DNA of 64,000 bases from Paracoccus denitrificans (GCF_900100045.1 NZ_FNEA01000006.1:62001-126000); one strand, 5' to 3'; shown: positions 1 to 8,113, counted from the stretch's first letter. Made by a program: numbers and translations. Notes: generated by a model not told the origin, from the letters alone.

Positions 1-534
1 CTGCTGGCCGATGTCAGCGGCGAACTGGCGGTCACGATCACCCGCCGCACGATGAAGGTGACCGCCGGCCCGGTGCGCATCACGCGCCCCGATGGCCAGA
101 CCGAGGAGGTCGCGCTGACCGAAGCCGGGCCGGGCCGCTTCACCGCACGCTGGACGGCGCCCGGGCCGGGGCTCTACCGGCTGGAAGAGGGCGATATCGG
201 CCGCGTGCTGGCGCTCGGCCCCGCGGCGCCGCGCGAATTCGAGCAGACCGTCGCCTCGGGCGCCGTGCTGGGTCCGCTGGCCGAGGCAACGCAGGGCGCG
301 GTGCTGCGGCTTTCCGAAGGCATGCCCGGCCTGCGCACCGTGCGCGAGGGACGGCCGGCGCATGGCCAGGGTGTCGGCGGGCCGTGGATCGCCATCACCC
401 CGCGCGAGGCGGCCTCGGTCAGCGGCATGACGCATCGTCCGCTGCTGCCGGGTTGGGCCTGGCTCGCGCTGATCGCCGGGCTGGCGGTGGCGGGCTGGCT
501 GGCCGAGGGCCGCGGTCGGCTGCGCAGCACCTGA
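1..534 (+). CDS. C-terminal part of a large membrane protein (5' end cut by the window)
   Basis: The reading frame is open from base 1 to the TGA at 532-534, so only the last 177 residues are visible. They form a beta-rich extracytoplasmic stretch, then a short segment rich in G, P and R, then one hydrophobic helix near the C-terminus ([17 protein letters not shown]) followed by a basic tail ending EGRGRLRST. The pattern of a GPLAEAT segment, a closing transmembrane helix and a final EGR resembles the end of large VWA / glutamine-amidotransferase-like membrane proteins that accompany MoxR-type ATPases in alphaproteobacteria. That is a resemblance only; the diagnostic N-terminal domains lie outside the window. 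It is followed by fabZ after 65 bp. Confidence 0.6.
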   Translation: MLADVSGELAVTITRRTMKVTAGPVRITRPDGQTEEVALTEAGPGRFTARWTAPGPGLYRLEEGDIGRVLALGPAAPREFEQTVASGAVLGPLAEATQGAVLRLSEGMPGLRTVREGRPAHGQGVGGPWIAITPREAASVSGMTHRPLLPGWAWLALIAGLAVAGWLAEGRGRLRST

Positions 535-599
535 CACGGCGAAACTTGCCAAGTCCGCGCCCCGTTGCTAGGCAAATGAAAACATTCCAAGAGGACCGC

Positions 600-1091
600 A
601 TGGCCGCCGCCCCCAACGATGACCAGACCGCCTATATCCCGCCGACCGAAGTCGATCTGGCGATGATCAAGCGCATCCTGCCGCATCGCTATCCCTTCCT
701 GCTGGTGGACCGCGTTCGCGACATCGTCCCGGCCGAAAGCTGCGTCGGCGTCAAGAACGTGACCTCGAACGAGCCGCATTTCGAAGGGCATTTCCCGCAG
801 GAGCCGGTCATGCCCGGCGTGCTGATCATCGAGGCCATGGCGCAATCGGCGGCGGTGCTGGTCGGCGTCAGCCTGAATCTCGCCGACAAGGGCATGGGCA
901 CCTATTTCATGTCCATCGACAAATGCCGCTTCCGCCAGAAGGTGGTGCCGGGCGACGTGCTGGAGCTGCACATGAAGACCCTGCGCGGCGGCGGCAAGAT
1001 CTGGAAGTTCGAGGGCCGCGCCATCGTCAACGGCCAGTTGGCCGCCGAGGCCGAGGTCATGGCCATGCTGAACCGTGGCGACAATGGCTGA
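600..1091 (+). CDS. fabZ: (3R)-hydroxyacyl-ACP dehydratase FabZ
   Basis: FabZ dehydrates beta-hydroxyacyl-ACP in type II fatty acid synthesis; its place here links fatty acid and lipid A synthesis. The 163-residue protein is of normal length for a hotdog-fold FabZ. The active-site motif [12 protein letters not shown] carries His64, and the helix IIEAMAQ carries the catalytic Glu78. The start at 600 is chosen because AAGAGGA lies a few bases upstream; an in-frame ATG at 576 lacks such a site. The stop overlaps the lpxA start by 8 bp, and fabZ, lpxA, lpxI and lpxB lie in sequence on one strand, the usual proteobacterial lipid A cluster. Distinguished from FabA by length and by the [12 protein letters not shown]-terminal motif. 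Confidence 0.97.
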   Translation: MAAAPNDDQTAYIPPTEVDLAMIKRILPHRYPFLLVDRVRDIVPAESCVGVKNVTSNEPHFEGHFPQEPVMPGVLIIEAMAQSAAVLVGVSLNLADKGMGTYFMSIDKCRFRQKVVPGDVLELHMKTLRGGGKIWKFEGRAIVNGQLAAEAEVMAMLNRGDNG

Positions 1092-1869
1092 AACCCGCAT
1101 CCACCCCTCGGCCGTCGTGGACCCCGCCGCGCAGGTCGGCGAGGGATGCGAGATCGGCCCGTTCTGCGTGATCGGTCCCGAGGTCGGCCTCGGCCGGGGC
1201 GTGGTGCTGAAATCCCATGTCGTCGTGGCGGGCGAGACCCTGATCGGCGATGAGACCGTGGTCTTCCCCTTTGCCTCGCTGGGCGAGGTGCCGCAGGACC
1301 TGAAGTTCCGGGGCGAGCGCACGCGGCTGGAAATCGGCGCCCGCAACCGCATCCGCGAATATGTCACCATGAACCCGGGCACCGAGGGCGGCGGCGGCGT
1401 CACCCGGATCGGCGACGACGGCCTTTTCATGGCGGGCAGCCATGTCGCGCATGACTGCCAGATCGGCAACCGGGTGATCCTGGTCAACAACGCTTCGGTC
1501 GCCGGCCATTGCGTGCTCGAGGACGACGTGATCGTCGGCGGGCTGTCGGGCGTGCACCAGTTCGTGCGCATCGGCCGCGGCGCGATGATCGGGGCGGTGA
1601 CCATGGTGACGGCGGATGTGATCCCCTTCGGCCTGGTGCAGGGGCCGCGCGGCCATCTGGACGGGCTGAACCTGGTGGGGCTGAAGCGCCGCGGCGCCTC
1701 GCGCGAGGAAATCCATGCGCTGCGCGACATGCTGGCGCAACTGGGCCAGGGCAGCTTTCGCGATACCGCCCGGCACCTGGCCGAGGCCGAGAATGGCCCG
1801 ATGGTGCGCGAGGTGCTGGACTTCATCCTCGGTCCCTCGGACCGCAGCTTCCTGGCGCCCCATCCATGA
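1084..1869 (+). CDS. lpxA: UDP-N-acetylglucosamine acyltransferase LpxA
   Basis: LpxA performs the first step of lipid A synthesis, moving a 3-hydroxyacyl group from ACP to UDP-GlcNAc in the cytoplasm. The 261-residue protein is almost entirely left-handed beta-helix hexapeptide repeats, with the catalytic histidine in SHVAHDC (His123, equivalent to E. coli His125) and the conserved [13 protein letters not shown] segment. ATG 1084 is preferred over an in-frame GTG at 1075 because it gives the standard N-terminus ([12 protein letters not shown]). The gene overlaps fabZ by 8 bp, and its TGA overlaps the ATG of lpxI (ATGA), so translation of the three genes is probably coupled. Confidence 0.97.
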   Translation: MAETRIHPSAVVDPAAQVGEGCEIGPFCVIGPEVGLGRGVVLKSHVVVAGETLIGDETVVFPFASLGEVPQDLKFRGERTRLEIGARNRIREYVTMNPGTEGGGGVTRIGDDGLFMAGSHVAHDCQIGNRVILVNNASVAGHCVLEDDVIVGGLSGVHQFVRIGRGAMIGAVTMVTADVIPFGLVQGPRGHLDGLNLVGLKRRGASREEIHALRDMLAQLGQGSFRDTARHLAEAENGPMVREVLDFILGPSDRSFLAPHP

Positions 1870-2663
1870 GCCGCATCGCCCTGATCGCCGGCGAGGGCAG
1901 CCTTGCCCCCGCAATCGCCGCCGCGCTGGACCAGCCGCTGGTCTATGCGCTGGACAACCTGAAACCGCAGGTCGAGGCCAAGCCTTTCCGCCTGGAACGC
2001 CTGGTGCCCTTTCTGGACGAGTTGGCCGACCAGGGCGTGACGCAGGCGGTCTTTGCCGGTGCCATCCGCCGCCCGAAGATCGAGCCGGAACTTTTCGACG
2101 CGCGCACCCTGACCATCGTGCCGCGCATCCTGATGGGGATGCAGTCGGGCGACGACGCGGCGCTGCGCGCAGTTCTCGACGTTTTCGAGGAAGCCGGAAT
2201 ATCCATCTGTTCTGTCGATCAGATCCTGCCGGAACTGGTGCCCGGAGAAGGTGTGCTGTCGGGTGAGCCAAGCCAGCGCGACCAGAAGGACGCCGCCCGC
2301 GCCGCCGAGATCGTCGCCGGCCTTGGCGCGCTGGATATCGGCCAGGGCGCGGTGGTTGCGCAGGGGCTCTGCCTCGCCGTGGAAGCGCTGCCGGGCACCC
2401 AGGCCATGCTGGAATTCGCCAAGCTGCATGCGGGTCTGAAACCCGACCCCAAGGGAGCGGGCGGCGTGCTCTACAAGGCGCCGAAACCCGGCCAGGATCG
2501 CCGCATCGACCTGCCGACCATCGGCCCCGACACCGTGACCCAGGCTGCCGAGGCCGGGCTGGCCGGCATCGCCTGGGAGGCGGGCAGCGTCATCCTGCTG
2601 GACCGGGCCGAGGCGCTGCGCCGCGCCCAGGCGGCGGGGCTGTTTCTCTGGGCGCGCGGTTGA
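1866..2663 (+). CDS. lpxI: UDP-2,3-diacylglucosamine pyrophosphatase LpxI
   Basis: LpxI hydrolyses UDP-2,3-diacyl-GlcN to lipid X, replacing LpxH in most alphaproteobacteria. The protein (265 residues, formerly DUF1009) begins [20 protein letters not shown], followed by the QVEAKPFRLERL region, a middle VFAGAIRRPK motif and a C-terminal domain with PDPKGAGGVLYKAPKPGQD and DLPTIGPDT, all typical of LpxI. The ATG overlaps the lpxA stop. No LpxH-like gene is present in this cluster, which agrees with LpxI doing the job. It is followed by an intergenic region carrying two inverted copies of the dispersed GTATTTGG element before lpxB. Confidence 0.95.
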   Translation: MSRIALIAGEGSLAPAIAAALDQPLVYALDNLKPQVEAKPFRLERLVPFLDELADQGVTQAVFAGAIRRPKIEPELFDARTLTIVPRILMGMQSGDDAALRAVLDVFEEAGISICSVDQILPELVPGEGVLSGEPSQRDQKDAARAAEIVAGLGALDIGQGAVVAQGLCLAVEALPGTQAMLEFAKLHAGLKPDPKGAGGVLYKAPKPGQDRRIDLPTIGPDTVTQAAEAGLAGIAWEAGSVILLDRAEALRRAQAAGLFLWARG

Positions 2664-2665
2664 AC

Positions 2666-2716
2666 GGGTATTTGGAAAACGGAAAAGAGGCTTGCTTCGC
2701 CGTTTCCCAAATACTC
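2666..2716. repeat. Inverted pair of the dispersed GTATTTGG element, terminator-like
   Basis: Two copies of the element face each other just after lpxI: GTATTTGGAAAACGG at 2668-2682 and CCGTTTCCCAAATAC at 2700-2714, complementary at 14 of 15 positions and extendable by two pairs at the base. An RNA from this DNA would form a stem of about 17 bp with a 17-nt loop. It could end or attenuate transcription between lpxI and lpxB. Related single copies occur near 8114, 22841, 37870 and 37923. Confidence 0.7.
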
Positions 2717-2744
2717 AAGTGACGGTGCCGCGAGAGTGGCAGCA

Positions 2745-2797
2745 GGGTATTTGACCGACGAAGAATGCCGGGGTGCTTCTCTGTTCTTCAAATACTC
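2745..2797. repeat. Second inverted pair of the GTATTTG element, upstream of lpxB
   Basis: GGGTATTTGA at 2745-2754, continued by CGAAGAA to 2765, is mirrored by TTCTTCAAATACTC at 2784-2797. This variant resembles the 37870 copy, which also ends in CGAAGAAG. It lies about 30 bp before the lpxB start, so it would fall in the leader if lpxB is read through from lpxI. Confidence 0.6.
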
Positions 2798-2827
2798 ATG
2801 TCGGGGCATGGCAAGCGGAGCGGCGCG

Positions 2828-3991
2828 ATGAAATTCTTCCTGATCGCGGGCGAGCCTTCGGGCGACAATCTGGGCGGCGCCCTGATGGCCGGCTTGAAGC
2901 AGCTTGATCCGGATGCCGCGTTCCTGGGTGTCGGCGGTCCGGCCATGGCGGCCCAGGGGCTGGAGAGCCGCTTTCCCATGGAAGAGCTGAGCCTGATGGG
3001 CATCTGGGAGGTGCTGCCGAAATACCGCGCGCTCAAGGCCCGGATCGCCGAGACTGCCCGCGCCGTCGCCGAGGCCCGACCCGATGCGCTGATCACCATC
3101 GACAGCCCGGATTTCTGCCTGCGCGTGGCGCGCCAGGCCCGGGCGTTGAACCCCGATTTGCGCACCATCCATTACGTCGCGCCCTCGGTCTGGGCCTGGC
3201 GGCCGGGGCGGGCCAGGAAGATGGCCGAGGTGATCGATCATGTGCTGGCGATCCTGCCCTTCGAGCCGCCGCTGATGCAGGCCGCCGGCATGAGTTGCGA
3301 TTTCGTCGGCCATCCCATCGTCGCCGAGCCGGTGGCGGGCGAGGCCGAGGCAGCGGCGTTTCGTGCCGCGAACGGCATCGTGCCGGATGCGCCGCTGGTC
3401 TTGTGCCTGCCGGGTTCGCGCCGGACCGAGGTGGGCCGGCTCGGCCCGCGCTTCGACGAGGCGTTGATCCGGCTGCGCGACCGGGTGCCCGAGATTCGCG
3501 TGGTGATTCCGACCGTGCGGGGCGTTTCGGGGCTGGTGCGCGACATGGCTCGGCGCTGGCCCACCGCCCCGGTCGTGGTCGAGAGCCCCGAGGAAAGGCG
3601 CGCCGCCTTTGCCGCCGCCGACCTGGCGCTGGCGGCCTCGGGCACGGTCAGCCTGGATCTGGCCGCGAACGACGTGCCCATGGTCATCGGCTATGACGTG
3701 GCGCCGCTCAGCCGGCTGATCATCGGGTTGCTGCTCAGGACCGATACGGTGACGCTGGTCAACCTGGTCAGCGAGACCCGCGCCGTGCCGGAATATCTGG
3801 GCCGCAACTGCCAGCCCGGCCCCATGTCGCAGGCGCTTTACCGGCTGATCGAAAACGGCGAGGAACGGAGCGAGCAACTGGCCGCCATGGCGCTGACCAT
3901 GCAGCGGCTGGGGCGCGGCGGCGAGCCTCCCGGCCTGCGCGCCGCGCGTTCGGTCATGGCGGCGATCAGTTCTGCGCCGCGACCACGATGA
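2828..3991 (+). CDS. lpxB: Lipid-A-disaccharide synthase LpxB
   Basis: LpxB (glycosyltransferase family 19) joins lipid X to UDP-2,3-diacyl-GlcN to form the lipid A disaccharide at the inner membrane. The 387-residue protein starts MKFFLIAGEPSGDNLGG, a hallmark of the family, and contains YVAPSVWAWRPGRARK, LPGSRRTEV and the C-terminal AASGTVSLDLA nucleotide-binding region. ATG 2828 gives the canonical N-terminus. It is separated from lpxI by 164 bp of inverted repeats, so it may be transcribed from its own promoter or by read-through. Its last 26 bp overlap the 3' end of the convergent ridA-like gene. Confidence 0.96.
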   Translation: MKFFLIAGEPSGDNLGGALMAGLKQLDPDAAFLGVGGPAMAAQGLESRFPMEELSLMGIWEVLPKYRALKARIAETARAVAEARPDALITIDSPDFCLRVARQARALNPDLRTIHYVAPSVWAWRPGRARKMAEVIDHVLAILPFEPPLMQAAGMSCDFVGHPIVAEPVAGEAEAAAFRAANGIVPDAPLVLCLPGSRRTEVGRLGPRFDEALIRLRDRVPEIRVVIPTVRGVSGLVRDMARRWPTAPVVVESPEERRAAFAAADLALAASGTVSLDLAANDVPMVIGYDVAPLSRLIIGLLLRTDTVTLVNLVSETRAVPEYLGRNCQPGPMSQALYRLIENGEERSEQLAAMALTMQRLGRGGEPPGLRAARSVMAAISSAPRPR

Positions 3992-4316
3992 TCTCGACCT
4001 TGTAGTCGGGAGTCGCCAGGGCCGATTCGCCGGTGGCGCGGGCCGGGGCGTGGCCGGGGGCGACCCAACCGTCCCAGACTGCGTTCATCTCGGCGAAATC
4101 GGCCATGTCGGCCAGCCAGACCTGCGCCGACAGGATGCGGGTCTTGTCCGAGCCGCATTCCGCCAGCAGCCGGTCGATCTGGGCCAGCACCTCGCGGGTT
4201 TGCTGGGTCACCGTTTCGCCGGGTTTGCCGACCTGGCCGGCCAGGTAGATGGTGCCGTTATGGACGACCGCCTGGCTCATGCGGGGGCCGGTCTCGATGC
4301 GCTTGATCTCGGACAT
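3966..4316 (-). CDS. RidA/YjgF-family enamine/imine deaminase
   Basis: A 116-residue protein of the Rid superfamily, which hydrolyses reactive enamines and imines released by PLP enzymes. The conserved arginine that binds the substrate carboxylate in active RidA is present (Arg93, in PARATGES), as is the VEI strand near the C-terminus. The start has a good ribosome site (AAAGGA, 6 bp upstream). It converges on lpxB with a 26-bp overlap and lies 27 bp downstream of the TauE-like gene on the same strand, so the two are probably co-transcribed. The exact Rid subfamily and substrate cannot be fixed from sequence alone. Confidence 0.9.
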   Translation of the reverse strand: MSEIKRIETGPRMSQAVVHNGTIYLAGQVGKPGETVTQQTREVLAQIDRLLAECGSDKTRILSAQVWLADMADFAEMNAVWDGWVAPGHAPARATGESALATPDYKVEIIVVAAQN

Positions 4317-4343
4317 GGAAAATCCTTTCGGGTTGGGCCGGCG

Positions 4344-5090
4344 TCAGAAAAGCCGCCAGAGGAACAGCGCCGTCATGCCAAAGCCGATGGCCGCGATCAA
4401 TGCCCGCAACACCGGGATCGGGATTCGCCGCGCCACTGGCGCGCCCAGATAGCCGCCGAGGACAGTGCCCAGGCTCATTACCGCCGCGGGCCACCAGGCG
4501 ACCTGCCCGCCCGCCGCGAAGATCGCGAAGGAGATCACCGACAGCGCGAAGGACAGCCAGTTCTTCAGCCCGTTCATCTGGTTCAGCTGCGTCATGCCCC
4601 AAAGCGCGAAGAGCGCCAGCAGCACGATCCCCAGCCCGCCGTTGAAATAGCCGCCGTAGATTGCCACCGGCACCATGGTCCCGGCGCCGAAGGGTGCCGC
4701 GGCGTTGCGATGCTGCGCCGCCCATTCCCGCACCTGCGCGCCCCAGATGAAGACCGAGGTCGCCGCCAGCAGCAGGAAGGGCACCAGCACCGCGAAGGCC
4801 TGGTTCGACGAGACCAGCAGCAGGCAGGAGCCGACGATGCCGCCGGCCAGCGTCCAGAAGGTCAGCCGCAGCACCAATGCACGCTCGATCTGCGCGATCT
4901 CGTGGCGAAACCCCAGCGCGGCGGACAGGTAGCCCGGCAGGGCGGCGACCGTGCTGGTGGCATTGGCCGAGACCACCGGCACGCCGCTGGCGACGAGGGC
5001 GGGGAAGGTGATGAAGGTGCCGCCCCCGGCGACGGCGTTCAGCATCCCGCCCAGGAATCCGGCGGCGAGCATCAGCAGGGTGTCGGTCAT
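4344..5090 (-). CDS. TauE/SafE-family membrane transporter (sulfite exporter family)
   Basis: A 248-residue integral membrane protein with about eight hydrophobic helices arranged as two repeats of the TauE/SafE (DUF81) fold; the N-terminal repeat carries GFLGGMLNAVAGGGTFITFP and the second an equivalent IYGGYFNGGLGIVLL segment. Members export organosulfur compounds or sulfite, or are uncharacterised. Nothing nearby concerns sulfur, so the substrate is unknown. The start is ATG 5090 with only a weak ribosome site. Probably co-transcribed with the downstream RidA gene. Confidence 0.88.
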   Translation of the reverse strand: MTDTLLMLAAGFLGGMLNAVAGGGTFITFPALVASGVPVVSANATSTVAALPGYLSAALGFRHEIAQIERALVLRLTFWTLAGGIVGSCLLLVSSNQAFAVLVPFLLLAATSVFIWGAQVREWAAQHRNAAAPFGAGTMVPVAIYGGYFNGGLGIVLLALFALWGMTQLNQMNGLKNWLSFALSVISFAIFAAGGQVAWWPAAVMSLGTVLGGYLGAPVARRIPIPVLRALIAAIGFGMTALFLWRLF

Positions 5091-5174
5091 GCGGGGCGGC
5101 TCCGGATCGTGGCAGGGCGCCCATGCTTAGCCTTGCGGCTCGGGGGCGTCCAGCCTTGCATGGGCCGGACATGG

Positions 5175-5203
5175 ATGCGCCCGGAGGCGGCCCCCGGGCG
5201 CAT
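5175..5203. terminator. GC-rich hairpin without T tract
   Basis: A perfect 10-bp stem, ATGCGCCCGG (5175-5184) with CCGGGCGCAT (5194-5203), encloses a 9-nt loop. It lies 20 bp past the stop of the small minus-strand membrane peptide and upstream of the TauE-like gene. There is no T run on either strand, so it may be a weak terminator or an RNA-stabilising structure. The rest of 5091-5223 shows nothing else I can support. Confidence 0.45.
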
Positions 5204-5223
5204 GGCTTGCAATCGAATTCCGG

Positions 5224-5301
5224 TCAGAAGATGCCGGTCAGATAAAGCAGGATGATCACGAAGATCGGAACGCCCAGGAGCCAGGCGACGATACCCTTCA
5301 T
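5224..5301 (-). CDS. 25-residue hydrophobic membrane peptide
   Basis: A short frame from ATG (5299-5301) to TGA (5224-5226), preceded by a strong GGGAGAG ribosome site. It encodes MKGIVAWLLGVPIFVIILLY followed by LTGIF: a Lys-headed single transmembrane helix with a Gly-Val-Pro kink. Similar tiny hydrophobic proteins with an AWLLGVP core are, to my recollection, widespread in proteobacteria without a known function. It stands alone between the TauE-like gene and the Asp-rich gene, with a hairpin after its stop. Confidence 0.7.
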   Translation of the reverse strand: MKGIVAWLLGVPIFVIILLYLTGIF

Positions 5302-5473
5302 CGTTGTTCTCTCCCTTTCTGGTCGTCAGCGGAACGCGACCCGGCCGGGTTGGTTCCCGTGCCGCCACCGCCCGCCTAGGATGGAGTTCCCGAAAATCGC
5401 AAATCGGCGGGAATAAACCGCGCGGCGTTCCGTAACCCCCTTGCAACCTTCTGGCGTTGCCTTGGATCAAAGG

Positions 5474-5773
5474 ATGAAGCGCATGGCACCTTTTCGCATG
5501 ATTCTGACGGCCGCGACCTTCTCGACGGCAATCCTTCCGGGTGCGGCCCTGGCCGATGACGACGATTTCCCCCGTTATTTCCATCGCGGCGGGATCGAGC
5601 GGCTGCTGCTGCCTGGCCTGGACGGCTGGACCTATCGCGGCTGGCGCGGGGATGACGACGACCGCCGGTCCGTCCGCTATCGCTCCTGGGGCGACGATGA
5701 CGACGACCGCCCCCGGCGCCGCCGCCGTCGTGGTCGCGACGATGATGACGACGACGACGATGACGACGATTGA
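5474..5773 (+). CDS. Small exported protein with Arg-rich and poly-Asp tail
   Basis: A 99-residue protein with a signal peptide (MKRMAPFRMILTAATF... up to a PGAALA cleavage motif near residue 27), a short middle region rich in Trp, Tyr and Arg, then alternating acidic and basic clusters: DDDD around 60-63, DDDDD around 74-78, six Arg around 81-86, and a final run of 11 Asp. The mature protein is expected in the periplasm or outside. I do not recognise a family. An alternative ATG at 5483 has a better-spaced AAAGGA, but 5474 retains the positive Lys-Arg signal-peptide head. The strong charge blocks suggest binding of cations such as calcium, or self-association; neither is shown. Confidence 0.65.
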   Translation: MKRMAPFRMILTAATFSTAILPGAALADDDDFPRYFHRGGIERLLLPGLDGWTYRGWRGDDDDRRSVRYRSWGDDDDDRPRRRRRRGRDDDDDDDDDDD

Positions 5774-5799
5774 CGGATTCAGCGATTAGGCAGGCGAGA

Positions 5800-5820
5800 C
5801 CGGCCCCTGAACCGGGCCGG
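5800..5820 (+). terminator. Hairpin after the Asp-rich gene
   Basis: CCGGCCC (5800-5806) pairs with GGGCCGG (5814-5820) across a 7-nt loop, 26 bp past the stop of the Asp-rich gene. No T tract follows, so it is only a candidate terminator; the methyltransferase gene converges from the other side. Confidence 0.4.
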
Positions 5821-5933
5821 CTTCACCGGTGGGATTGCCGACCGGATGCGCAAGGGACGGATCGGGACGGCAAAGCCAGCCTCGCCGCGGGCGAGGCGCT
5901 TCGGAAAGCCGCCGTTCGGGGACGGAGGGGCCG

Positions 5934-6632
5934 TCAGCCCCGAACCCATTCCATGACATGCAGATAGGGCGCGCGGCGATAGCGCGCGGCCTGCCGGGGA
6001 TCGCCGCCTTGCGGTGCCGGCTCGTCGAAATGCACCAGCCGCAGCCCATGTTCCAGCAGCGGCTGCATATAGGCGTGGAAGGGGCGGTGCCAGTTGCGGA
6101 TCAGGATGCCGCGCCAGCTGACCCATTCCGCACGCTCGTCCAGGTAGTTGTCGATCAGGTAGCCCGAGCCGGGATCGCCCTTCCAGCCGCCCGCCGTGCT
6201 GAACGAGTTCAGGTTGGCGACGAGCAGGCTGCCGCCGGGACGCAGGACGCGCACCATCTCGGCGATGGCGGCCCGGATGTCGTCGATGTCGATGAGCGTC
6301 AGGTAGCTGACCACCAGGTCGAAACCGGCATCGGGCAGGGGCAGGGCCTCGGCGCGCGCCTGCACGTAGCTGCCCTTGTCGTCGCGGCTGCGGGCGGTTT
6401 CGATCAGCTTCTGTGTGGGATCGATGCCGGTCGCGGCGATGCCTTCGGCGGCAAGCATCCGGCAGAAGCGTCCCTCGCCGCAGCCCACGTCCAGCGCATT
6501 GCGGAAGCCGCGGCCGCGGATGCGGGCCAGCATCGGGGCGTCGAGCACATGGCGGCGCGAGAAATCGCCTTCCTCGCCCATGTCGGCGATCCAGGCCTCG
6601 GCGGAATCGTCCCAGCCATTCCCGCGATCCAT
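5934..6632 (-). CDS. Class I SAM-dependent methyltransferase
   Basis: A 232-residue methyltransferase of the UbiE/Methyltransf_11 type. Motif I (DVGCGEGRF, residues 48-56) binds S-adenosylmethionine; the acidic residue of GIDPTQK follows the second strand; and RVLRPGGSLLVANLN is the usual post-motif segment. The N-terminus (MDRGNGWDDSAEAWI) and the C-terminal HDEPAP-like region resemble small-molecule methyltransferases of unknown substrate. It has a strong GGGGAGG ribosome site and lies 63 bp downstream of puuD on the same strand, so co-transcription with urate oxidation is possible but not informative about its substrate. Confidence 0.88.
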   Translation of the reverse strand: MDRGNGWDDSAEAWIADMGEEGDFSRRHVLDAPMLARIRGRGFRNALDVGCGEGRFCRMLAAEGIAATGIDPTQKLIETARSRDDKGSYVQARAEALPLPDAGFDLVVSYLTLIDIDDIRAAIAEMVRVLRPGGSLLVANLNSFSTAGGWKGDPGSGYLIDNYLDERAEWVSWRGILIRNWHRPFHAYMQPLLEHGLRLVHFDEPAPQGGDPRQAARYRRAPYLHVMEWVRG

Positions 6633-6695
6633 GCTTGCCTCCCCCGATGGTGCCGGGCGGTTTGCTAGCCTATCCGGCGGGCGGGGGCAAATCGG

Positions 6696-7943
6696 TCAGT
6701 TCAGGGCAAAGGTCCTGGGCAGGCTGCGATACCAGTCGATGATCGCCTGCCGTTCCTGCGGCTCCATGAAGCTGACATTGGCGGGCGGCATGGCGTCGGT
6801 CACGCCGGCCTGGATATAGATTTCGCGCGCGGCGCGGGTGATGTCGTCGGGGGTCTCCAGCAGGACGCCCTTGGGCGCGGTGTGGATGCCCTCGTAAGAG
6901 GGCTCCCTGGCATGGCACATCGAGCAGCGGCCCATGACGGCGTTGTAGGCGTCGTCCCAGCCGGCCACGTCGACCATGGCCTGCTGCGTGGGCGTCAGGA
7001 CGCGCGCCTCGGCCTCCTCCAGCGTCTGGCGGAACATCGGCGCGGTCGAGAGCCACATGACGATGACGAACAGGATGGTGGTCACGGCCCAGGTCCACCT
7101 GCGCATCCCGCCGCCGGCATGCATGGTGTTGAAGAAATGCCGGATGGTCACGCCCATCAGGAAGATCAGCCCGGCGATCACCCAGTTGTATTCCGTCGCG
7201 AAGGCCAGCGGATAGTGGTTCGACAGCATCAGGAACACGACCGGCAGGGTCAGGTAGTTGTTATGCGTCGAGCGCAGCTTGGCGATCTTGCCGTATTTCG
7301 GATCGGCGGGACGCCCGGCCTTGAGGTCGGCGACGACGATGCGCTGGTTCGGCATGATGACGAAGAACACGTTCGCCGTCATGATCGTAGCGGTGAAGGC
7401 GCCCAGGTGCAGCATGACCGCGCGGCCGGTGAAGACCTGGTTATAGGCCCAGCCCATGACCATCAGCAGCCCGAACAGGATCAGCATCAGCAGGGTCGGG
7501 GTCTCGCCCAGCTTCGACTTGCACAGGTTGGTATAGATCAGCCAGCCGATCGACAGCGAGCCGGCCGAGATCAGGATCGCCTGCCAAGGCGCCAGATCCA
7601 TCTTGGCGGGGTCGATCAGGAACAGTTCGGAGCCGACCCAATAGGTGACCATCAGGAGCGCCGCCCCCGAGATCCAGGTCATGTAGCTTTCCCATTTGAA
7701 CCAGATCAGGTGCTCGGGCATCCGCTCGGGCGCGACCAGGTATTTCTGGATATGGTAGAAGCCGCCGCCATGGACCTGCCATTCCTCGCCATGCGCGCCG
7801 GGGGGCAGGCCGGGCACCTTGCGCAACCCGAGGTCGAGGGCGACGAAATAGAAGGACGAACCGATCCAGCAGATGGCGGTGACGACATGCGTCCATCGGA
7901 TGGCAAAGGCGAGCCAATCCCAGATGACGGCGAAATCGGACAT
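6696..7943 (-). CDS. puuD: PuuD-type membrane urate hydroxylase with C-terminal cytochrome c domain
   Basis: A 415-residue protein: an N-terminal membrane domain of about eight helices (DUF989 type) and a C-terminal cytochrome c domain with the haem motif CSMCH (residues 340-344) and a Met-rich DAMPPANVSFM ligand region. This fusion is the PuuD family, which oxidises urate to 5-hydroxyisourate and passes electrons to a c-type cytochrome instead of making peroxide like UricaseA. ATG 7943 is chosen because of the adjacent GGAGAC site. Its product is the substrate of the HIU hydrolase encoded 200 bp upstream, supporting the call. A terminator at 8064-8087 separates the two, so puuD probably has its own promoter in 7944-8063. 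Confidence 0.92.
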   Translation of the reverse strand: MSDFAVIWDWLAFAIRWTHVVTAICWIGSSFYFVALDLGLRKVPGLPPGAHGEEWQVHGGGFYHIQKYLVAPERMPEHLIWFKWESYMTWISGAALLMVTYWVGSELFLIDPAKMDLAPWQAILISAGSLSIGWLIYTNLCKSKLGETPTLLMLILFGLLMVMGWAYNQVFTGRAVMLHLGAFTATIMTANVFFVIMPNQRIVVADLKAGRPADPKYGKIAKLRSTHNNYLTLPVVFLMLSNHYPLAFATEYNWVIAGLIFLMGVTIRHFFNTMHAGGGMRRWTWAVTTILFVIVMWLSTAPMFRQTLEEAEARVLTPTQQAMVDVAGWDDAYNAVMGRCSMCHAREPSYEGIHTAPKGVLLETPDDITRAAREIYIQAGVTDAMPPANVSFMEPQERQAIIDWYRSLPRTFALN

Positions 7944-8063
7944 ACTTTGTCTCCTGTCTAGCTGGGGAAAGACTAGCCGCTTCGCGGGGTTGCGAGTATT
8001 CACGCATTTCCCCTTGCTGTCTTAACGATGCGTTGAAAATCTTTCGCCAAGCCTTGCAGGAAT

Positions 8064-8087
8064 GAAAAAGAGGGGGCCTTGCCCCCT
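8064..8087 (-). terminator. Rho-independent terminator of the uraH operon
   Basis: AGGGGGC (8071-8077) and GCCCCCT (8081-8087) form a 7-bp G/C stem with a 3-nt loop. Read on the minus strand, the stem is followed directly by CTTTTTC. It is the first convincing intrinsic terminator downstream of bhcA on this strand, 58 bp past the uraH stop. Confidence 0.8.
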
Positions 8088-8113
8088 CAGGCCCCAGGGG
8101 CCTTTCACCCCCA

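Noticed and set aside
174..2429. Long open frame on the minus strand opposite fabZ-lpxA-lpxI
   Set aside because: It is an artefact of high G+C third-position bias. The plus-strand proteins are clear family members with ribosome sites and coupled starts; the antisense translation has low-complexity Arg/His-rich composition.
3966..4316. RidA-like protein as a dedicated partner of the bhc imine intermediate (iminosuccinate)
   Set aside because: Chemically plausible, but it is 7 kb away on the other side of unrelated genes and Rid proteins are general housekeeping enzymes; there is no sequence evidence for a link.
5700..5773. Poly-Asp tail as a sequencing or assembly artefact, or a simple triplet repeat
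   Set aside because: GAC and GAT codons are mixed and interrupted by Arg blocks, and the frame ends cleanly, so an artefact is less likely than a real charged tail, although length variation between strains would be expected.
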